Below the pieces are notes generated by a model. That model saw only the letters and a list, made by a program, of their open reading frames with translations. It ran no database searches and had not been told where the DNA came from. Made by a program: the position numbers and the translations under genes. Positions 35,861-44,613 of a stretch of 45,875 nt of DNA are shown here, one piece after another. Origin of the DNA: Candidatus Poribacteria bacterium (GTDB lineage Bacteria; Poribacteria; WGA-4E; WGA-3G); contig VXPE01000065.1 in NCBI GenBank assembly GCA_009839745.1, forward strand, positions 1 to 45,875. Reading direction: 5' to 3'. Within the stretch, counting starts at the first letter, position 1, and the number at the start of each line of letters is the position of its first letter.

Positions 35861-37077
35861 TAAACTACGACAAGGTCATCGTTTTCTTAGAGAAGGAGAG
35901 CTCAGCGGCAGATGCCGTTTCCCGTTTTAAGCAAGCGTATCATACCTTCTGTAAAACGGATACATGGTCCCCCGCATATCAGGTATTTGTCACAGGTTGG
36001 CAGCGGCTTGACGGGGTTATGTTGTTAGAACCGGAGGACACGTTTGACAATGGCTACCGAGTTCATCTCACAACGACAACGGAACGAAGTTTGAGAGAAC
36101 TCCTCCTCGCCTTTCCGAGACGCTATACAGGGCTGTTTCATATCAACGAAAAATGGATAGAAAACAGAATCCACGATGTTGTAGAAGGCGACGTAATTCA
36201 GACTGATACAGGTTCCTATTATCGGGGTATCAAACGCGGCAGCAGCACCAGTGCGGAACAACGAACCGTCACAAAACGGAAGGATACAGTCGTATCGCAC
36301 ATTCACAAATTGGCCTCTTTGCGGGGGAAACTTGAACACTCCGAATTTATTGTCGAAGGTCCTCTGATAGTAGAAAGAGCCGTCACAGATGGACTCCCAA
36401 TTAAAACGATTCTCTATACGACCGGATTTGTGGCAACCCCCGAAGGGAAAGTTTTGCTCACGCGGGCAGCATCAGAAAACCTATCTGTTTATCAGGTCAA
36501 TGATGGCATGATGGGTTCAATTACGACAACACGGCCCGTGCCATCCATAATCGCTTCGGTTCATCTCAGCTATCCGAACTTCCTTTCGGCATCCGGAAGT
36601 CTCAATTTTCACTGTAGTCCAAGATGTGTATTGCTCATCGCAGAGAATATTGGAAATCCTGACAATCTTGGAATGACGTTACGGACAGCCGACGCAGCGG
36701 GCGTATCCGGAGTCCTCTTGAGTGATAGCGGCGCGAGTCCTTTTCATAAAAACTGCATCCGTGCTTCCCGAGGGGCAGTCGGTCGCTTGCCTTTATTTTT
36801 TACACGAGACATCTGCGATGCGATTGATGCACTCCGTGTCTCAGGTTGGCAAGTGTTGGGAGCCACAGCGAGTGCCACAAACCAACTGCATGAAATGGAA
36901 TTTATACGCCCCACGGCTATCGTCGTAGGTAACGAGAATACAGGGCTCTCTGCTGATGCCCGGGACTGCTGCCCCCAATTAGTTCGCATTCCCATGGCAT
37001 CAGGGCAATCATCACTGAATGTAGGTGTCGCGGCAGGTATTCTGCTCTATGAACTCACGCGACACCACAGAATTTGA
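35857..37077 (+). CDS. TrmH/SpoU family RNA methyltransferase with an extra N-terminal domain
   Basis: This 406-residue protein methylates a ribose 2'-OH in rRNA or tRNA, by family. Residues about 255-406 form the SPOUT knot with NPDNLGMTLRTADAAGV, IVVGNENTGLS and IPMASGQSSLNVGVAAGI. An RNA-binding L30e-like domain precedes it (HSEFIVEGPLIVERAVTD). The first 140 residues (FLEKESSAADAVSRFKQAY and following) match no domain I recognise. The ATG at 35857 overlaps the UbiA stop by 4 bp, so the two are probably coupled. A promoter for the next gene overlaps its own stop. Confidence 0.88.
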   Translation: MINYDKVIVFLEKESSAADAVSRFKQAYHTFCKTDTWSPAYQVFVTGWQRLDGVMLLEPEDTFDNGYRVHLTTTTERSLRELLLAFPRRYTGLFHINEKWIENRIHDVVEGDVIQTDTGSYYRGIKRGSSTSAEQRTVTKRKDTVVSHIHKLASLRGKLEHSEFIVEGPLIVERAVTDGLPIKTILYTTGFVATPEGKVLLTRAASENLSVYQVNDGMMGSITTTRPVPSIIASVHLSYPNFLSASGSLNFHCSPRCVLLIAENIGNPDNLGMTLRTADAAGVSGVLLSDSGASPFHKNCIRASRGAVGRLPLFFTRDICDAIDALRVSGWQVLGATASATNQLHEMEFIRPTAIVVGNENTGLSADARDCCPQLVRIPMASGQSSLNVGVAAGILLYELTRHHRI

Positions 37078-37102
37078 CAAATCGACATAAATATGATAGA
37101 AT
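37074..37102 (+). promoter_or_regulatory. Sigma70-type promoter for the GGGP synthase gene
   Basis: TTGACA (37074-37079) and TAGAAT (37097-37102) are spaced 17 nt apart. The -35 box overlaps the stop codon of the SpoU gene. Confidence 0.65.
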
Positions 37103-37196
37103 TTTTAAGGTAACTGATGCGCTATAAGTCCCCACTATCAGAAAGGGCATAGCATTTAAACCGATATTTAGCATAGTCAAAGAAGGAAAATCGCAT

Positions 37197-37943
37197 TTGA
37201 GATCGAATTGGGTTCTTAACTACTTTCACGAGGTATTGAAAAAGCACCATGCTGGTTATTTCGTTCTAATTGATCCGGAGCAGTGTGAAATTGGAAGATG
37301 CGTTAAACTTGCAAGCGAAATAGAGGCGGCGGGGGCAGACGCGATTTTGCTCGGTGGCAGTTTTTTAACGAGCGATTTGCACCACGTCGCGAAAGCCCTT
37401 AAGCAGGAAACAGAACTCCCACTGGTGTTATTTCCGGGCGATTCGATGCACCTCACTCCGCATGCCGATGCGATTCTGTATATCAGTCTCATAAGTGGAC
37501 GCAATCCGAACTATCTCATTGGCGAACAGGTCAAAGCGGCACCGCGGATACAACGTTACGCGCTTACCCCCATTCCAACGGGCTATATGCTGATTGAAGG
37601 CGGCAACAAAACCGCAGTTGAATTTATGAGTGGCACAATGCCCATCCCACGCGATAAACCCGATATTGCGGGACCGCACGCATTGGCTGCCCAGTATCTC
37701 GGTATGCAAATGGTATATCTGGAGGCGGGGAGTGGTGCTGAACACTCCGTTCCAGAAGCGATGATCACAACAGTGAAAAATCAAATTAGCATCCCACTCA
37801 TCGTCGGTGGAGGCATCCGCACACCAGAAATTGCTGCACAGAAGGTAGAAGCAGGGGCGGATTTCATCGTTACAGGGAACATTCTCGAAGAAAACGGATC
37901 CCTCGAACTGATGCGGGAATTTGCTAACGCCGTTCATGACTAA
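37197..37943 (+). CDS. Geranylgeranylglyceryl phosphate synthase family protein (GGGPS/PcrB)
   Basis: This 248-residue TIM-barrel enzyme joins a polyprenyl diphosphate to glycerol-1-phosphate by an ether bond. In archaea this is the first step of membrane lipid synthesis. Signatures are FVLIDPEQCE, ILLGGSFLTS, FPGDSMHLTPHADAILYIS, MVYLEAGSGA and VGGGIRTPEIAAQKVEAGAD. The PcrB enzyme of Firmicutes, which uses heptaprenyl diphosphate, is the alternative. The nearby DGGGPS-like UbiA gene favours the archaeal-type reaction. The start is TTG at 37197 with AGAAGGA upstream. Confidence 0.9.
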   Translation: MRSNWVLNYFHEVLKKHHAGYFVLIDPEQCEIGRCVKLASEIEAAGADAILLGGSFLTSDLHHVAKALKQETELPLVLFPGDSMHLTPHADAILYISLISGRNPNYLIGEQVKAAPRIQRYALTPIPTGYMLIEGGNKTAVEFMSGTMPIPRDKPDIAGPHALAAQYLGMQMVYLEAGSGAEHSVPEAMITTVKNQISIPLIVGGGIRTPEIAAQKVEAGADFIVTGNILEENGSLELMREFANAVHD

Positions 37944-38006
37944 AATGGACGACTCAAACAAATGTGCTTTCCAAGCACACCTCAAGAAGGACAGAAGGAC
38001 TTCATT

Positions 38007-38858
38007 ATGGCTGAAGTGAAAGAAATACACATAGAAACAGAAAAAGAGACAGAAACGGAAGCATCTACTGATAGCACTTCCAGCACTGGTAAAGAAAAAA
38101 CAATTGCCGAACGAATGCGAGAAATCGCGGAGACGGCACTTGATACAGTCAAATCGGAAGTAAAAAAGGAGATAGAAGAACGCATCGCGCCTGTAGAAAA
38201 AACAGCTGCCAACCTCACCTCCGAAGTCAAAGAAGAAGTTGAAGCGATCGTGCAAAGGGTGCGCGAGCAATACGAAGCAGAACGCGAAGACTTATTGCAC
38301 ACAGAAATCGAAAAAGAGGTAGAAACCGCTGTCCAACAGGTCCATGAGGAATATAAAGCGGAACGCGATCGTCTTCTACGCACAGCAGCAGAAGCTGAGA
38401 ATACCAAAAAACGCCTGCAAGTGGATTATCAACGGCAACTCAAATTCGCCAATGAGGGAATTTTAGAAGGAATGATCCCGGTCCTGGACAGTCTGGAAGC
38501 CGCGATCAAAAGTACAGCAGAACAAGGCGAAACGAGCGATGCGTCGCACGCCTTCACGACCTTCAACGAAGGCGTGCAACTCGTTCATAAACAATTCTTA
38601 GATGCCCTCAGAATCCACGGACTAACCTCCATTGAAGCAGTTGGTGAAATGTTCGATCCAAATCAGCACGAGGCACTCTTGGTCACAGCATCGGACGATG
38701 TCCCAGAGGGAAAAATTATTGAAGAATTTCGGCGTGGCTACATGTTGCATACCCGTGTTCTACGCGCCTCTCAAGTTGTCGTCTCCCAGGGACCCGCCGA
38801 AGAAGACGCATCAGACGACGTGTCGGATGATACAGATGCTACTGATACTACCGAATAG
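38007..38858 (+). CDS. grpE: Nucleotide exchange factor GrpE with a long N-terminal coiled coil
   Basis: GrpE releases ADP from DnaK. The conserved part covers about residues 125-265: ENTKKRLQVDYQRQ, ILEGMIPVLDSLEAAI, FDPNQHEALLV and GYMLHTRVLRASQVVV. Before it is an unusually long charged coiled coil, and the total of 283 residues exceeds the usual 190-200. The tail is Asp-rich. The ATG at 38007 follows AGAAGGAC; an upstream in-frame start at 37962 is less likely. dnaJ follows 18 bp later; dnaK is not in the window. Confidence 0.93.
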   Translation: MAEVKEIHIETEKETETEASTDSTSSTGKEKTIAERMREIAETALDTVKSEVKKEIEERIAPVEKTAANLTSEVKEEVEAIVQRVREQYEAEREDLLHTEIEKEVETAVQQVHEEYKAERDRLLRTAAEAENTKKRLQVDYQRQLKFANEGILEGMIPVLDSLEAAIKSTAEQGETSDASHAFTTFNEGVQLVHKQFLDALRIHGLTSIEAVGEMFDPNQHEALLVTASDDVPEGKIIEEFRRGYMLHTRVLRASQVVVSQGPAEEDASDDVSDDTDATDTTE

Positions 38859-38876
38859 CGACAGGAAGGACAATAT

Positions 38877-39998
38877 ATGACGCAAAAACGCGACTATTAT
38901 GAGATTCTGAACGTCAATCGTGATGCCGATGCAGACGGAATAAAAAAGGCGTATCGCAAACTCGCCATACAATTCCATCCGGACAAAAATCCGGGCGATA
39001 AAGTCGCCGAAGATAAATTTAAGGAAGCCACAGAGGCGTATGAAGTCCTGCAAGACGCTGAGAAACGGGCCCGTTATGATAGGTTCGGGCACGCAGGACT
39101 GGAGGGCATGGGAACTGACTTCGGAGACCTTGGGATAAACCTTGACGACGTTTTCGGTGATGTTTTTGGCGACCTCTTTAGTGGATTCGGTAATCCGCGG
39201 CGTTCCCCCAAACACGGACGCAGTTTACAATACAACCTTGAGGTAACACTGGAAGACGTTATCCATGGCAAGGAAGTCACAATCCAAGTGCCACGAATTG
39301 AATCGTGCCCTACCTGTGAAGGCAGTGGTGCGAAAAAAGGCACACGGCCTACACGGTGTCCGCAATGTCACGGCAGGGGTCAAATCAGTCAATCACAAGG
39401 TTTTTTCACAATGTCCCGAACGTGTCCGAGATGCCGGGGAGAAGGCACCATTATTACAGAGCCTTGTCAGTCCTGCAACGGAAGAGGCGTTGTCCGGAAC
39501 ACGCGTGAGCTTAAGGTAAATATTGAAAAAGGCGTTGATACAGGCTTCAAGTACCAACTCCGCGGTGAAGGCGAAATCGGTATAAACGGGGCACCCCCGG
39601 GTGATTTGTTTGTTGTCATTAATGTCGAACCCCACGAACGTTTTCAACGGGATCGCAATGACCTGATTACATCCGCCAAAATCTCGTTTGTCCAAGCCAC
39701 CCTCGGTGGGAACATTGAAGTTGATAGTATCGATGGAAAAGAGGAATTGCACATCCCGCCGGGTACACAGTGGGGTTCACACCTCCGTATTCCTAACAAG
39801 GGGGTGCCACATTACAGACGCTCCTATTCAGGGGATCTGGTCGTGAGAGTAGAGATCGAAACACCAAAGCATCTCAGCACGGAACAGCGAAGAAAGTTAG
39901 AAGAATTTGCGACACTGCGTGGAGAAGACCACCAGAGCGAACACGGCGGATTCTGGGATAAACTGCTCGGTAGACATGATGACGAAGACCCCGAATAG
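38877..39998 (+). CDS. dnaJ: Chaperone protein DnaJ
   Basis: This 373-residue type I DnaJ delivers unfolded proteins to DnaK and stimulates its ATPase. The J domain has HPD at residues 34-36. A Gly/Phe-rich linker ([17 protein letters not shown]) follows. Four zinc-binding CxxCxGxG repeats appear as [24 protein letters not shown] and CQSCNGRG. The C-terminal client-binding domains end in [10 protein letters not shown]. The order grpE-dnaJ-prmA is common in bacteria. Confidence 0.97.
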   Translation: MTQKRDYYEILNVNRDADADGIKKAYRKLAIQFHPDKNPGDKVAEDKFKEATEAYEVLQDAEKRARYDRFGHAGLEGMGTDFGDLGINLDDVFGDVFGDLFSGFGNPRRSPKHGRSLQYNLEVTLEDVIHGKEVTIQVPRIESCPTCEGSGAKKGTRPTRCPQCHGRGQISQSQGFFTMSRTCPRCRGEGTIITEPCQSCNGRGVVRNTRELKVNIEKGVDTGFKYQLRGEGEIGINGAPPGDLFVVINVEPHERFQRDRNDLITSAKISFVQATLGGNIEVDSIDGKEELHIPPGTQWGSHLRIPNKGVPHYRRSYSGDLVVRVEIETPKHLSTEQRRKLEEFATLRGEDHQSEHGGFWDKLLGRHDDEDPE

Positions 39999-40038
39999 AA
40001 TCTACCGGTCCGTAGGGGCTGGGGGATAAGGTAGAAAC

Positions 40039-40944
40039 GTGGTAAATATGGACTGGGTAAGAATCACGGTAACGACCTCTCAAGAGGCATCAGAAGCCGT
40101 TGCGAACCTTCTCTTTGAATTAAAGGCAATCGGCGTTGAGTTCAAAGAGAAGAAGGCATCCACGGTAGACCTCATTGCCCATTACCCTTTAGATGACCGA
40201 GTTGATGCCCGGACGCAGAAATTGCGCGACTTCCTTACGGAGCTGCCAACATGGGGTATCCAACCACACCCAGCGACGATTGATCTAAAACATGTCAAAT
40301 CCGAGAAATGGGAAGAGGCATGGAAAGCCGCCTTCCCACCACAACGTGTTGGCAACAGGATCGTCATTGCCCCGACATGGAGTGAGATCTCCGACAACAA
40401 AACGGAAATCTTGATTCAACTCGATCCGGGCATGGCATTCGGGACAGGTTACCATCCCACCACACGACTTTCCCTCGAATTATTGGAACGCACCGTCGAT
40501 CCACATCATCACGTTGCTGACATCGGGACGGGTTCGGGTATCTTAACAATTGCTGCTATCAAGTTAGGGGCGGCACACGTTGACGCGATTGAAATTGATT
40601 CGACAGCTCTCCCCGTTGCAGCAGCCAATTTTCAGTCAAATCGTGTGGCATCGCAGGTGTGTTTATCTCAAGGCGATGGACTCAAAGGAAGCGCAAACAG
40701 ATACCATCTCATCGTTGGTAACATCTTAACGAAGGCAATTCTCCCAATGATTCCGTTCTGCGCACAACGGCTCTATCCCGATGGAATCGTCATTTTTTCT
40801 GGGATTTTAGAGACTGAACTCGCGCACGTTAAGTCGGTTTTAGAAGCACATCAGTTTCAATGTCTTGACATCATCAGTGAAGCAGAAGATAAAGTTACGT
40901 GGATAGGAATCAAAGCCATCCTGAGTCCCGCCGATAGGTCGTAG
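40039..40944 (+). CDS. prmA: Ribosomal protein L11 methyltransferase
   Basis: This 301-residue SAM-dependent enzyme trimethylates ribosomal protein L11. The N-terminal substrate domain (DWVRITVTTSQEASEAVANL) is followed by the methyltransferase core: DPGMAFGTGYHPTTRL, VADIGTGSGILTIAAIKLG and the catalytic region IVGNILTKAI. The start may be GTG 40039, with AAGGTAG at good spacing, or ATG 40048, which matches the usual N-terminus. Its stop lies 7 bp from the end of the convergent cytochrome gene. Confidence 0.94.
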   Translation: MVNMDWVRITVTTSQEASEAVANLLFELKAIGVEFKEKKASTVDLIAHYPLDDRVDARTQKLRDFLTELPTWGIQPHPATIDLKHVKSEKWEEAWKAAFPPQRVGNRIVIAPTWSEISDNKTEILIQLDPGMAFGTGYHPTTRLSLELLERTVDPHHHVADIGTGSGILTIAAIKLGAAHVDAIEIDSTALPVAAANFQSNRVASQVCLSQGDGLKGSANRYHLIVGNILTKAILPMIPFCAQRLYPDGIVIFSGILETELAHVKSVLEAHQFQCLDIISEAEDKVTWIGIKAILSPADRS

Positions 40945-40951
40945 CCCTGTT

Positions 40952-41227
40952 TCACTTACTATCTTGTGCTTGCGGGTCCTCGTTAGACAACCCGTGGCAG
41001 AGGTTGCACCGACCGAGATTGAGATGCGGCATCGTTGGTGATTTTTCATCGCCTCTTAAGTGACACTTCAGACACTCAACCGCTTCCTCTGAACCGCGAT
41101 GCACCTCGATATTAGAACGGGCGGGTGCAGCATTAAAAAAAAGAATAACCATCACAATCGCAAAGATAAGACCAATAACGCTGACAATAACAAAAAGCGT
41201 TCTGGGACTGGCTTGTTCCGTTGGCAT
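40952..41227 (-). CDS. Small membrane-anchored diheme cytochrome c-like protein
   Basis: This 91-residue protein has one N-terminal membrane helix (LFVIVSVIGLIFAIVMVILFF) and two heme c motifs, CLKCH and CNLCH. A His before each (HRGSEE and MPHLNL) could serve as an axial ligand. It is probably an electron carrier on the periplasmic side of the inner membrane. The ATG at 41227 is chosen because the frame upstream belongs to the PIG-L gene region. It is likely the second gene of a two-gene unit with PIG-L. I cannot name a partner oxidoreductase. Confidence 0.75.
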   Translation of the reverse strand: MPTEQASPRTLFVIVSVIGLIFAIVMVILFFNAAPARSNIEVHRGSEEAVECLKCHLRGDEKSPTMPHLNLGRCNLCHGLSNEDPQAQDSK

Positions 41228-41246
41228 AGCGTTAAAATGAAACTCC

Positions 41247-42101
41247 TTACTTGAAAAACGGAAAGAGGGTGGGGATATTTTCTGGGGTGAGTGCGGAACC
41301 GTATTCGCATCCCTCAAATGCCTCAGCATACTTGATTTGCGCTCCCACTTCTTCACCATAGAGTGCTATTAGCAAATCTCGATGCTTTTCAGCAACATCT
41401 CGAAAACGATTTAGCAAGCGTTCAGCGAGCCAAGCACGCCGTTCCGAGGCACCCGTAGGGACGGTATCTAACGATCCACTGTTGTAAGGCAGCCACTCGT
41501 AAAACTGCGATACGTGACAGTGGAGCATATCAATCTTCTGTTCAACGACAGCATCAATACCAACAACGACATCGGGTGCGAACGGATAGGGTTTCATGAA
41601 ACCATCGCTCAAATAAGCGATAACAGGGTTTTTCTCCAAATGCGGTGTGAGGGCACAGATGTTCGGCACAGTCACCATGTATGCCGCGTCTTGAACCAAG
41701 GTTGACGTATACCGATGGTCAGGGTGATAATCGTTGGGTCGGTGGGTTATAATTAAATCTGGCTGGAATTCACGAATCGTGCGAATAAGCTTATATCGGT
41801 TTTCTAACGTCGGCATGAGTTCGCCATCGTGATTGTCCAATAACGCATATTCAATACCGACGACTTCAGCGGCGGCTTGTGCTTCTCTATATCGCCGCTG
41901 CGCCAAAGGACCGCCACCCATTTCGTGATGCCCCGCATCGCCGTTCGTAACAGAGACAAATTGAACGCGATGCCCCCGTTGGACATATAAGGCAGCGATA
42001 CCTCCCGCTTTAATATCACAATCATCGGGATGTGCACCGAAAACCAGAATATTGAGTGGCGTTGTTTGCGAATTTATATCAGAAATCTGTTCAGTTGGCA
42101 T
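41247..42101 (-). CDS. PIG-L family deacetylase (LmbE-like)
   Basis: This 284-residue zinc enzyme belongs to the PIG-L/LmbE family, which removes N-acetyl groups from sugars such as GlcNAc-inositol or BshB substrates. Metal-binding motifs are AHPDDCD (H24, D26, D27) and a later HPDH. The family also includes mycothiol and bacillithiol pathway enzymes, but no such pathway gene is nearby. Its N-terminus shares MPTEQ with the downstream cytochrome. The substrate is unknown. Confidence 0.9.
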   Translation of the reverse strand: MPTEQISDINSQTTPLNILVFGAHPDDCDIKAGGIAALYVQRGHRVQFVSVTNGDAGHHEMGGGPLAQRRYREAQAAAEVVGIEYALLDNHDGELMPTLENRYKLIRTIREFQPDLIITHRPNDYHPDHRYTSTLVQDAAYMVTVPNICALTPHLEKNPVIAYLSDGFMKPYPFAPDVVVGIDAVVEQKIDMLHCHVSQFYEWLPYNSGSLDTVPTGASERRAWLAERLLNRFRDVAEKHRDLLIALYGEEVGAQIKYAEAFEGCEYGSALTPENIPTLFPFFK

Positions 42102-42188
42102 TTTTAGGTGTCCTTTGAAAAATCGAAACCGGGCATCGAAACCTTCATTTTTACTTTAGCATTACACAGAAATAGCGACGATAAAATC

Positions 42189-42656
42189 ATGAAAAACTGG
42201 AAAGTTGAAGTTTACTATAAACCTGAAGTCCCCGATACCGTTGGACAAGGTATTCTTGAGGATATAACCGATCTTGGTATCAATGGCATCGATGCTGTGC
42301 GTACAGCTACAGTCTACTGGCTCGAAGGATCCCTCGAGGCAGAAACGATTGACCGAATCGGCACTGAACTCCTCGCTGATCCCATTACACAAGCTCACGC
42401 CTTTGGCGCTGAAAATGATACCGACACAGACTGGACCCTTGAAGTCCAATTCAAGCCCGGTGTTACGGACGCAGTCGGTGATAGCACCGTCAAAGGCATC
42501 ACAGACTTAGGGATTGCGGGCATTACCGCCGTTCGCACGGGAAACAAATATTGGTTCACTGGGACGCTAAATGCGGAAGTGCTTGAGACGATCGCACAAC
42601 GGCTGCTCATGAACGAGGTTATCCAAACATTCTCTTACCAAGCACCCAAATTGTGA
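42189..42656 (+). CDS. Tandem PurS-like protein
   Basis: This 155-residue protein is two copies of a PurS-like domain. Copy 1 is WKVEVYYKPEVPDTVGQGI to about residue 75, and copy 2 is WTLEVQFKPGVTDAVGDST to the end. Both keep DLGI.GI.AVRT, a central aromatic (VYWLEG or KYWFTG) and a final helix with LL..(P/E)(I/V)(T/I)Q. PurS is the small structural subunit of FGAM synthetase in purine synthesis; normally one domain of about 80 residues dimerises. The ATG at 42189 fits the repeat start. purL and purQ are not adjacent. Confidence 0.75.
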   Translation: MKNWKVEVYYKPEVPDTVGQGILEDITDLGINGIDAVRTATVYWLEGSLEAETIDRIGTELLADPITQAHAFGAENDTDTDWTLEVQFKPGVTDAVGDSTVKGITDLGIAGITAVRTGNKYWFTGTLNAEVLETIAQRLLMNEVIQTFSYQAPKL

Positions 42657-42666
42657 AACGCACGTC

Positions 42667-43488
42667 CTAACTCGCATACACTCGGATCACCGTGCCTAAA
42701 TGGAATCGAACCAAGGCAGCAGTCGCGGCTTGACGAAGTGCGAAACCGATTCCTGCTGTTGGGCTAACGCGTCTCGGTTTCCCCAATGTAACGTCCTGAA
42801 AGCCGTGCTTCCGAAGTAATTTCGGTAAGGAACGCGCGGAAAAATAGTAGAGATGATCGCGCGGGTGGACATAGGGCCACTCCGCTTTCTGAAGGCGACT
42901 CTGCAAACCTTCACCGTTCGGGACTTCAATGACAAGGGTCCCTGTCTGAGGCTTCAGAATCCGACGTAACTCGCTGAGGAGTGGATTTAACGCCGGGATA
43001 TGCTCCAATACATGGTAGAGTGTAATTGCGTCGAAATAGGCAGTTGGAAAGTTCGCATCAAAGACCTCCCCACACTGCACATCTAATTGATGTATCTCTT
43101 GCGCGAAAGTAATACCGCTCTTGGAGGGATCAACACCGTGCGGTTCCCAACCTCCTTCGCGTGCAAGATGCAGAAACGTCCCAATACCGCATCCTACATC
43201 CAAAAGTCTCCCCTTATCCTGACGGTGTTTCTCTAACTCAGATAAACGCTCCGTCATCTGTAACCATTCCATGCTATCCGTATGGATGCGTGCTACTTTA
43301 TCCGGCGGATAGTAGGTCTCAATATACCCGTCTTCAAGCGTCTCACAATTGATTCTGGGGTTGACATAACGCAAGAAACACCGCTTGCAGACGACCACCG
43401 ATAAGGTGTCCTTACTAAACAGTTCTTCCGTTTCATCCCCTTCACAAATTGGACAGTTGATATGTTCGAGATTGTCTACTTCCATCAT
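42667..43488 (-). CDS. Class I SAM-dependent methyltransferase with an N-terminal zinc ribbon
   Basis: This 273-residue protein has two CxxC pairs (CPIC and CKRC) that form a small zinc ribbon at residues about 10-38. The methyltransferase fold follows: LLDVGCGIGTFLHLA for SAM binding, then FDAITLYHVLEHI and LVIEVPNGEG. This layout matches the Methyltransf_23 group, often found with glycan or lipid modification genes. The longer frame to 43623 overlaps the SMP-30 gene, so the ATG at 43488 is preferred. The end is 10 bp from the convergent PurS-like gene. Confidence 0.85.
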   Translation of the reverse strand: MMEVDNLEHINCPICEGDETEELFSKDTLSVVVCKRCFLRYVNPRINCETLEDGYIETYYPPDKVARIHTDSMEWLQMTERLSELEKHRQDKGRLLDVGCGIGTFLHLAREGGWEPHGVDPSKSGITFAQEIHQLDVQCGEVFDANFPTAYFDAITLYHVLEHIPALNPLLSELRRILKPQTGTLVIEVPNGEGLQSRLQKAEWPYVHPRDHLYYFSARSLPKLLRKHGFQDVTLGKPRRVSPTAGIGFALRQAATAALVRFHLGTVIRVYAS

Positions 43489-43514
43489 CCTGTAGGAGGG
43501 ATTTGTAATCCCGA

Positions 43515-44483
43515 TTAAAAATACGGAACTCCCTGAGCCTCCACATAAACTGCGTAGAGAGACTGGCTCCCCATCATAAACAATCTGTTTCTCTTGACCC
43601 CACCGAAGCAGAGGTTTGCACAAATTTCTGGGAGATGAATTTGCCCGATACGTGTTCCGTCTGGTGCGAAGACATGCACGCCATCGTATCCATCACCAAC
43701 CCATCCCGCACTCGCCCACAGGTTTCCATCGACATCACACCGAATACCGTCAGCAATACCGGGCGATGTATCACAGAACACCTCTTGTTTGCCTAACCGC
43801 TCGCCATCTATGACATCATAGACGAAGAGATGCCGCGGGGTTCCCTCTTTATGCGTAACCCCCGTATCCACGAGATAGAGTTTTTCATAGTCGGGTGAAA
43901 AGCAGATACCGTTCGGTTTTTCAAGTTCATCCGTCGCGACGGTTGCTTCTCCCGTATCAGGATTGAGACGATACACGCAGGTCGGCAACTCAAATTCGGC
44001 TACATGTCCTTCATAGTTGAGCATAATACCGTATCCGGGATCGGTAAACCAGACATGCCCATCGGGATGGACAGCGACATCATTCGGTGCGTTGAGCGGT
44101 TTCCCGTCAAAGCTATCCATCAGCACGGTAATTGTCCCGTCGTATTCAGTGCGTGTGACGCGCCGTGCCCCGTGTTCGCAACTGATGAGCCTGCCCTGCC
44201 GATCGCGGGTGTGTCCGTTGGTATAGTTCGAGGGTTTGCGATAGACGCTCACGTCGCCAGTGGATTCTTCCCATTTCAGAATCCGGTTGTTCGGAATATC
44301 GCTCCAGAGCAGATACCCACCATCGCCGAACCAAGCAGGTCCCTCCGCCCAACGCGAGCCTGTCCATAACCGTTCAACGACAGAATTCCCGATTGTATAT
44401 TTCCCGAAACGGGGGTCTAATGCCTCAATTGCGGGGTCCGGATAGCGGACAATTGAATCATCCCATTTTCTTTCTGTACTCAT
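43515..44483 (-). CDS. SMP-30/gluconolactonase family protein
   Basis: This 322-residue beta-propeller protein belongs to the SMP-30/gluconolaconase/LRE family, calcium-dependent lactonases acting on sugar lactones. The metal-binding Glu is in WAEGPAW, followed by LLWSDIPNNRIL. Asn and Asp ligands are likely in LNAPNDVAVHPDGHVWFTD and NGICFSPDYEKLY. No signal peptide is seen. The ATG at 44483 is preceded by AAGGAGA. It is probably transcribed from 44527-44554 together with the methyltransferase gene. Confidence 0.92.
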   Translation of the reverse strand: MSTERKWDDSIVRYPDPAIEALDPRFGKYTIGNSVVERLWTGSRWAEGPAWFGDGGYLLWSDIPNNRILKWEESTGDVSVYRKPSNYTNGHTRDRQGRLISCEHGARRVTRTEYDGTITVLMDSFDGKPLNAPNDVAVHPDGHVWFTDPGYGIMLNYEGHVAEFELPTCVYRLNPDTGEATVATDELEKPNGICFSPDYEKLYLVDTGVTHKEGTPRHLFVYDVIDGERLGKQEVFCDTSPGIADGIRCDVDGNLWASAGWVGDGYDGVHVFAPDGTRIGQIHLPEICANLCFGGVKRNRLFMMGSQSLYAVYVEAQGVPYF

Positions 44484-44526
44484 GCAAGTCTCCTTAAACA
44501 GCAAAACACTTTCGATTTCTGCAAAT

Positions 44527-44554
44527 AGTATATCATAAGTAGAAGAGATGTCTA
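44527..44554 (-). promoter_or_regulatory. Promoter for the SMP-30 gene
   Basis: On the minus strand, TAGACA (44549-44554) and TATACT (44527-44532) are spaced 16 nt apart. They lie 43 bp upstream of the start. Confidence 0.5.
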
Positions 44555-44613
44555 TAGGAAAATGTTTGCGTCTTCGTCTCCAAAGTTGTGTATGAGGATG
44601 GGTTTGGTGTTAA

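Noticed and set aside
37428-38270. 280-residue minus-strand frame across the GGGPS and grpE genes
   Set aside because: It is rich in Phe, Cys and His, antisense to two recognised genes, and shows no family motifs.
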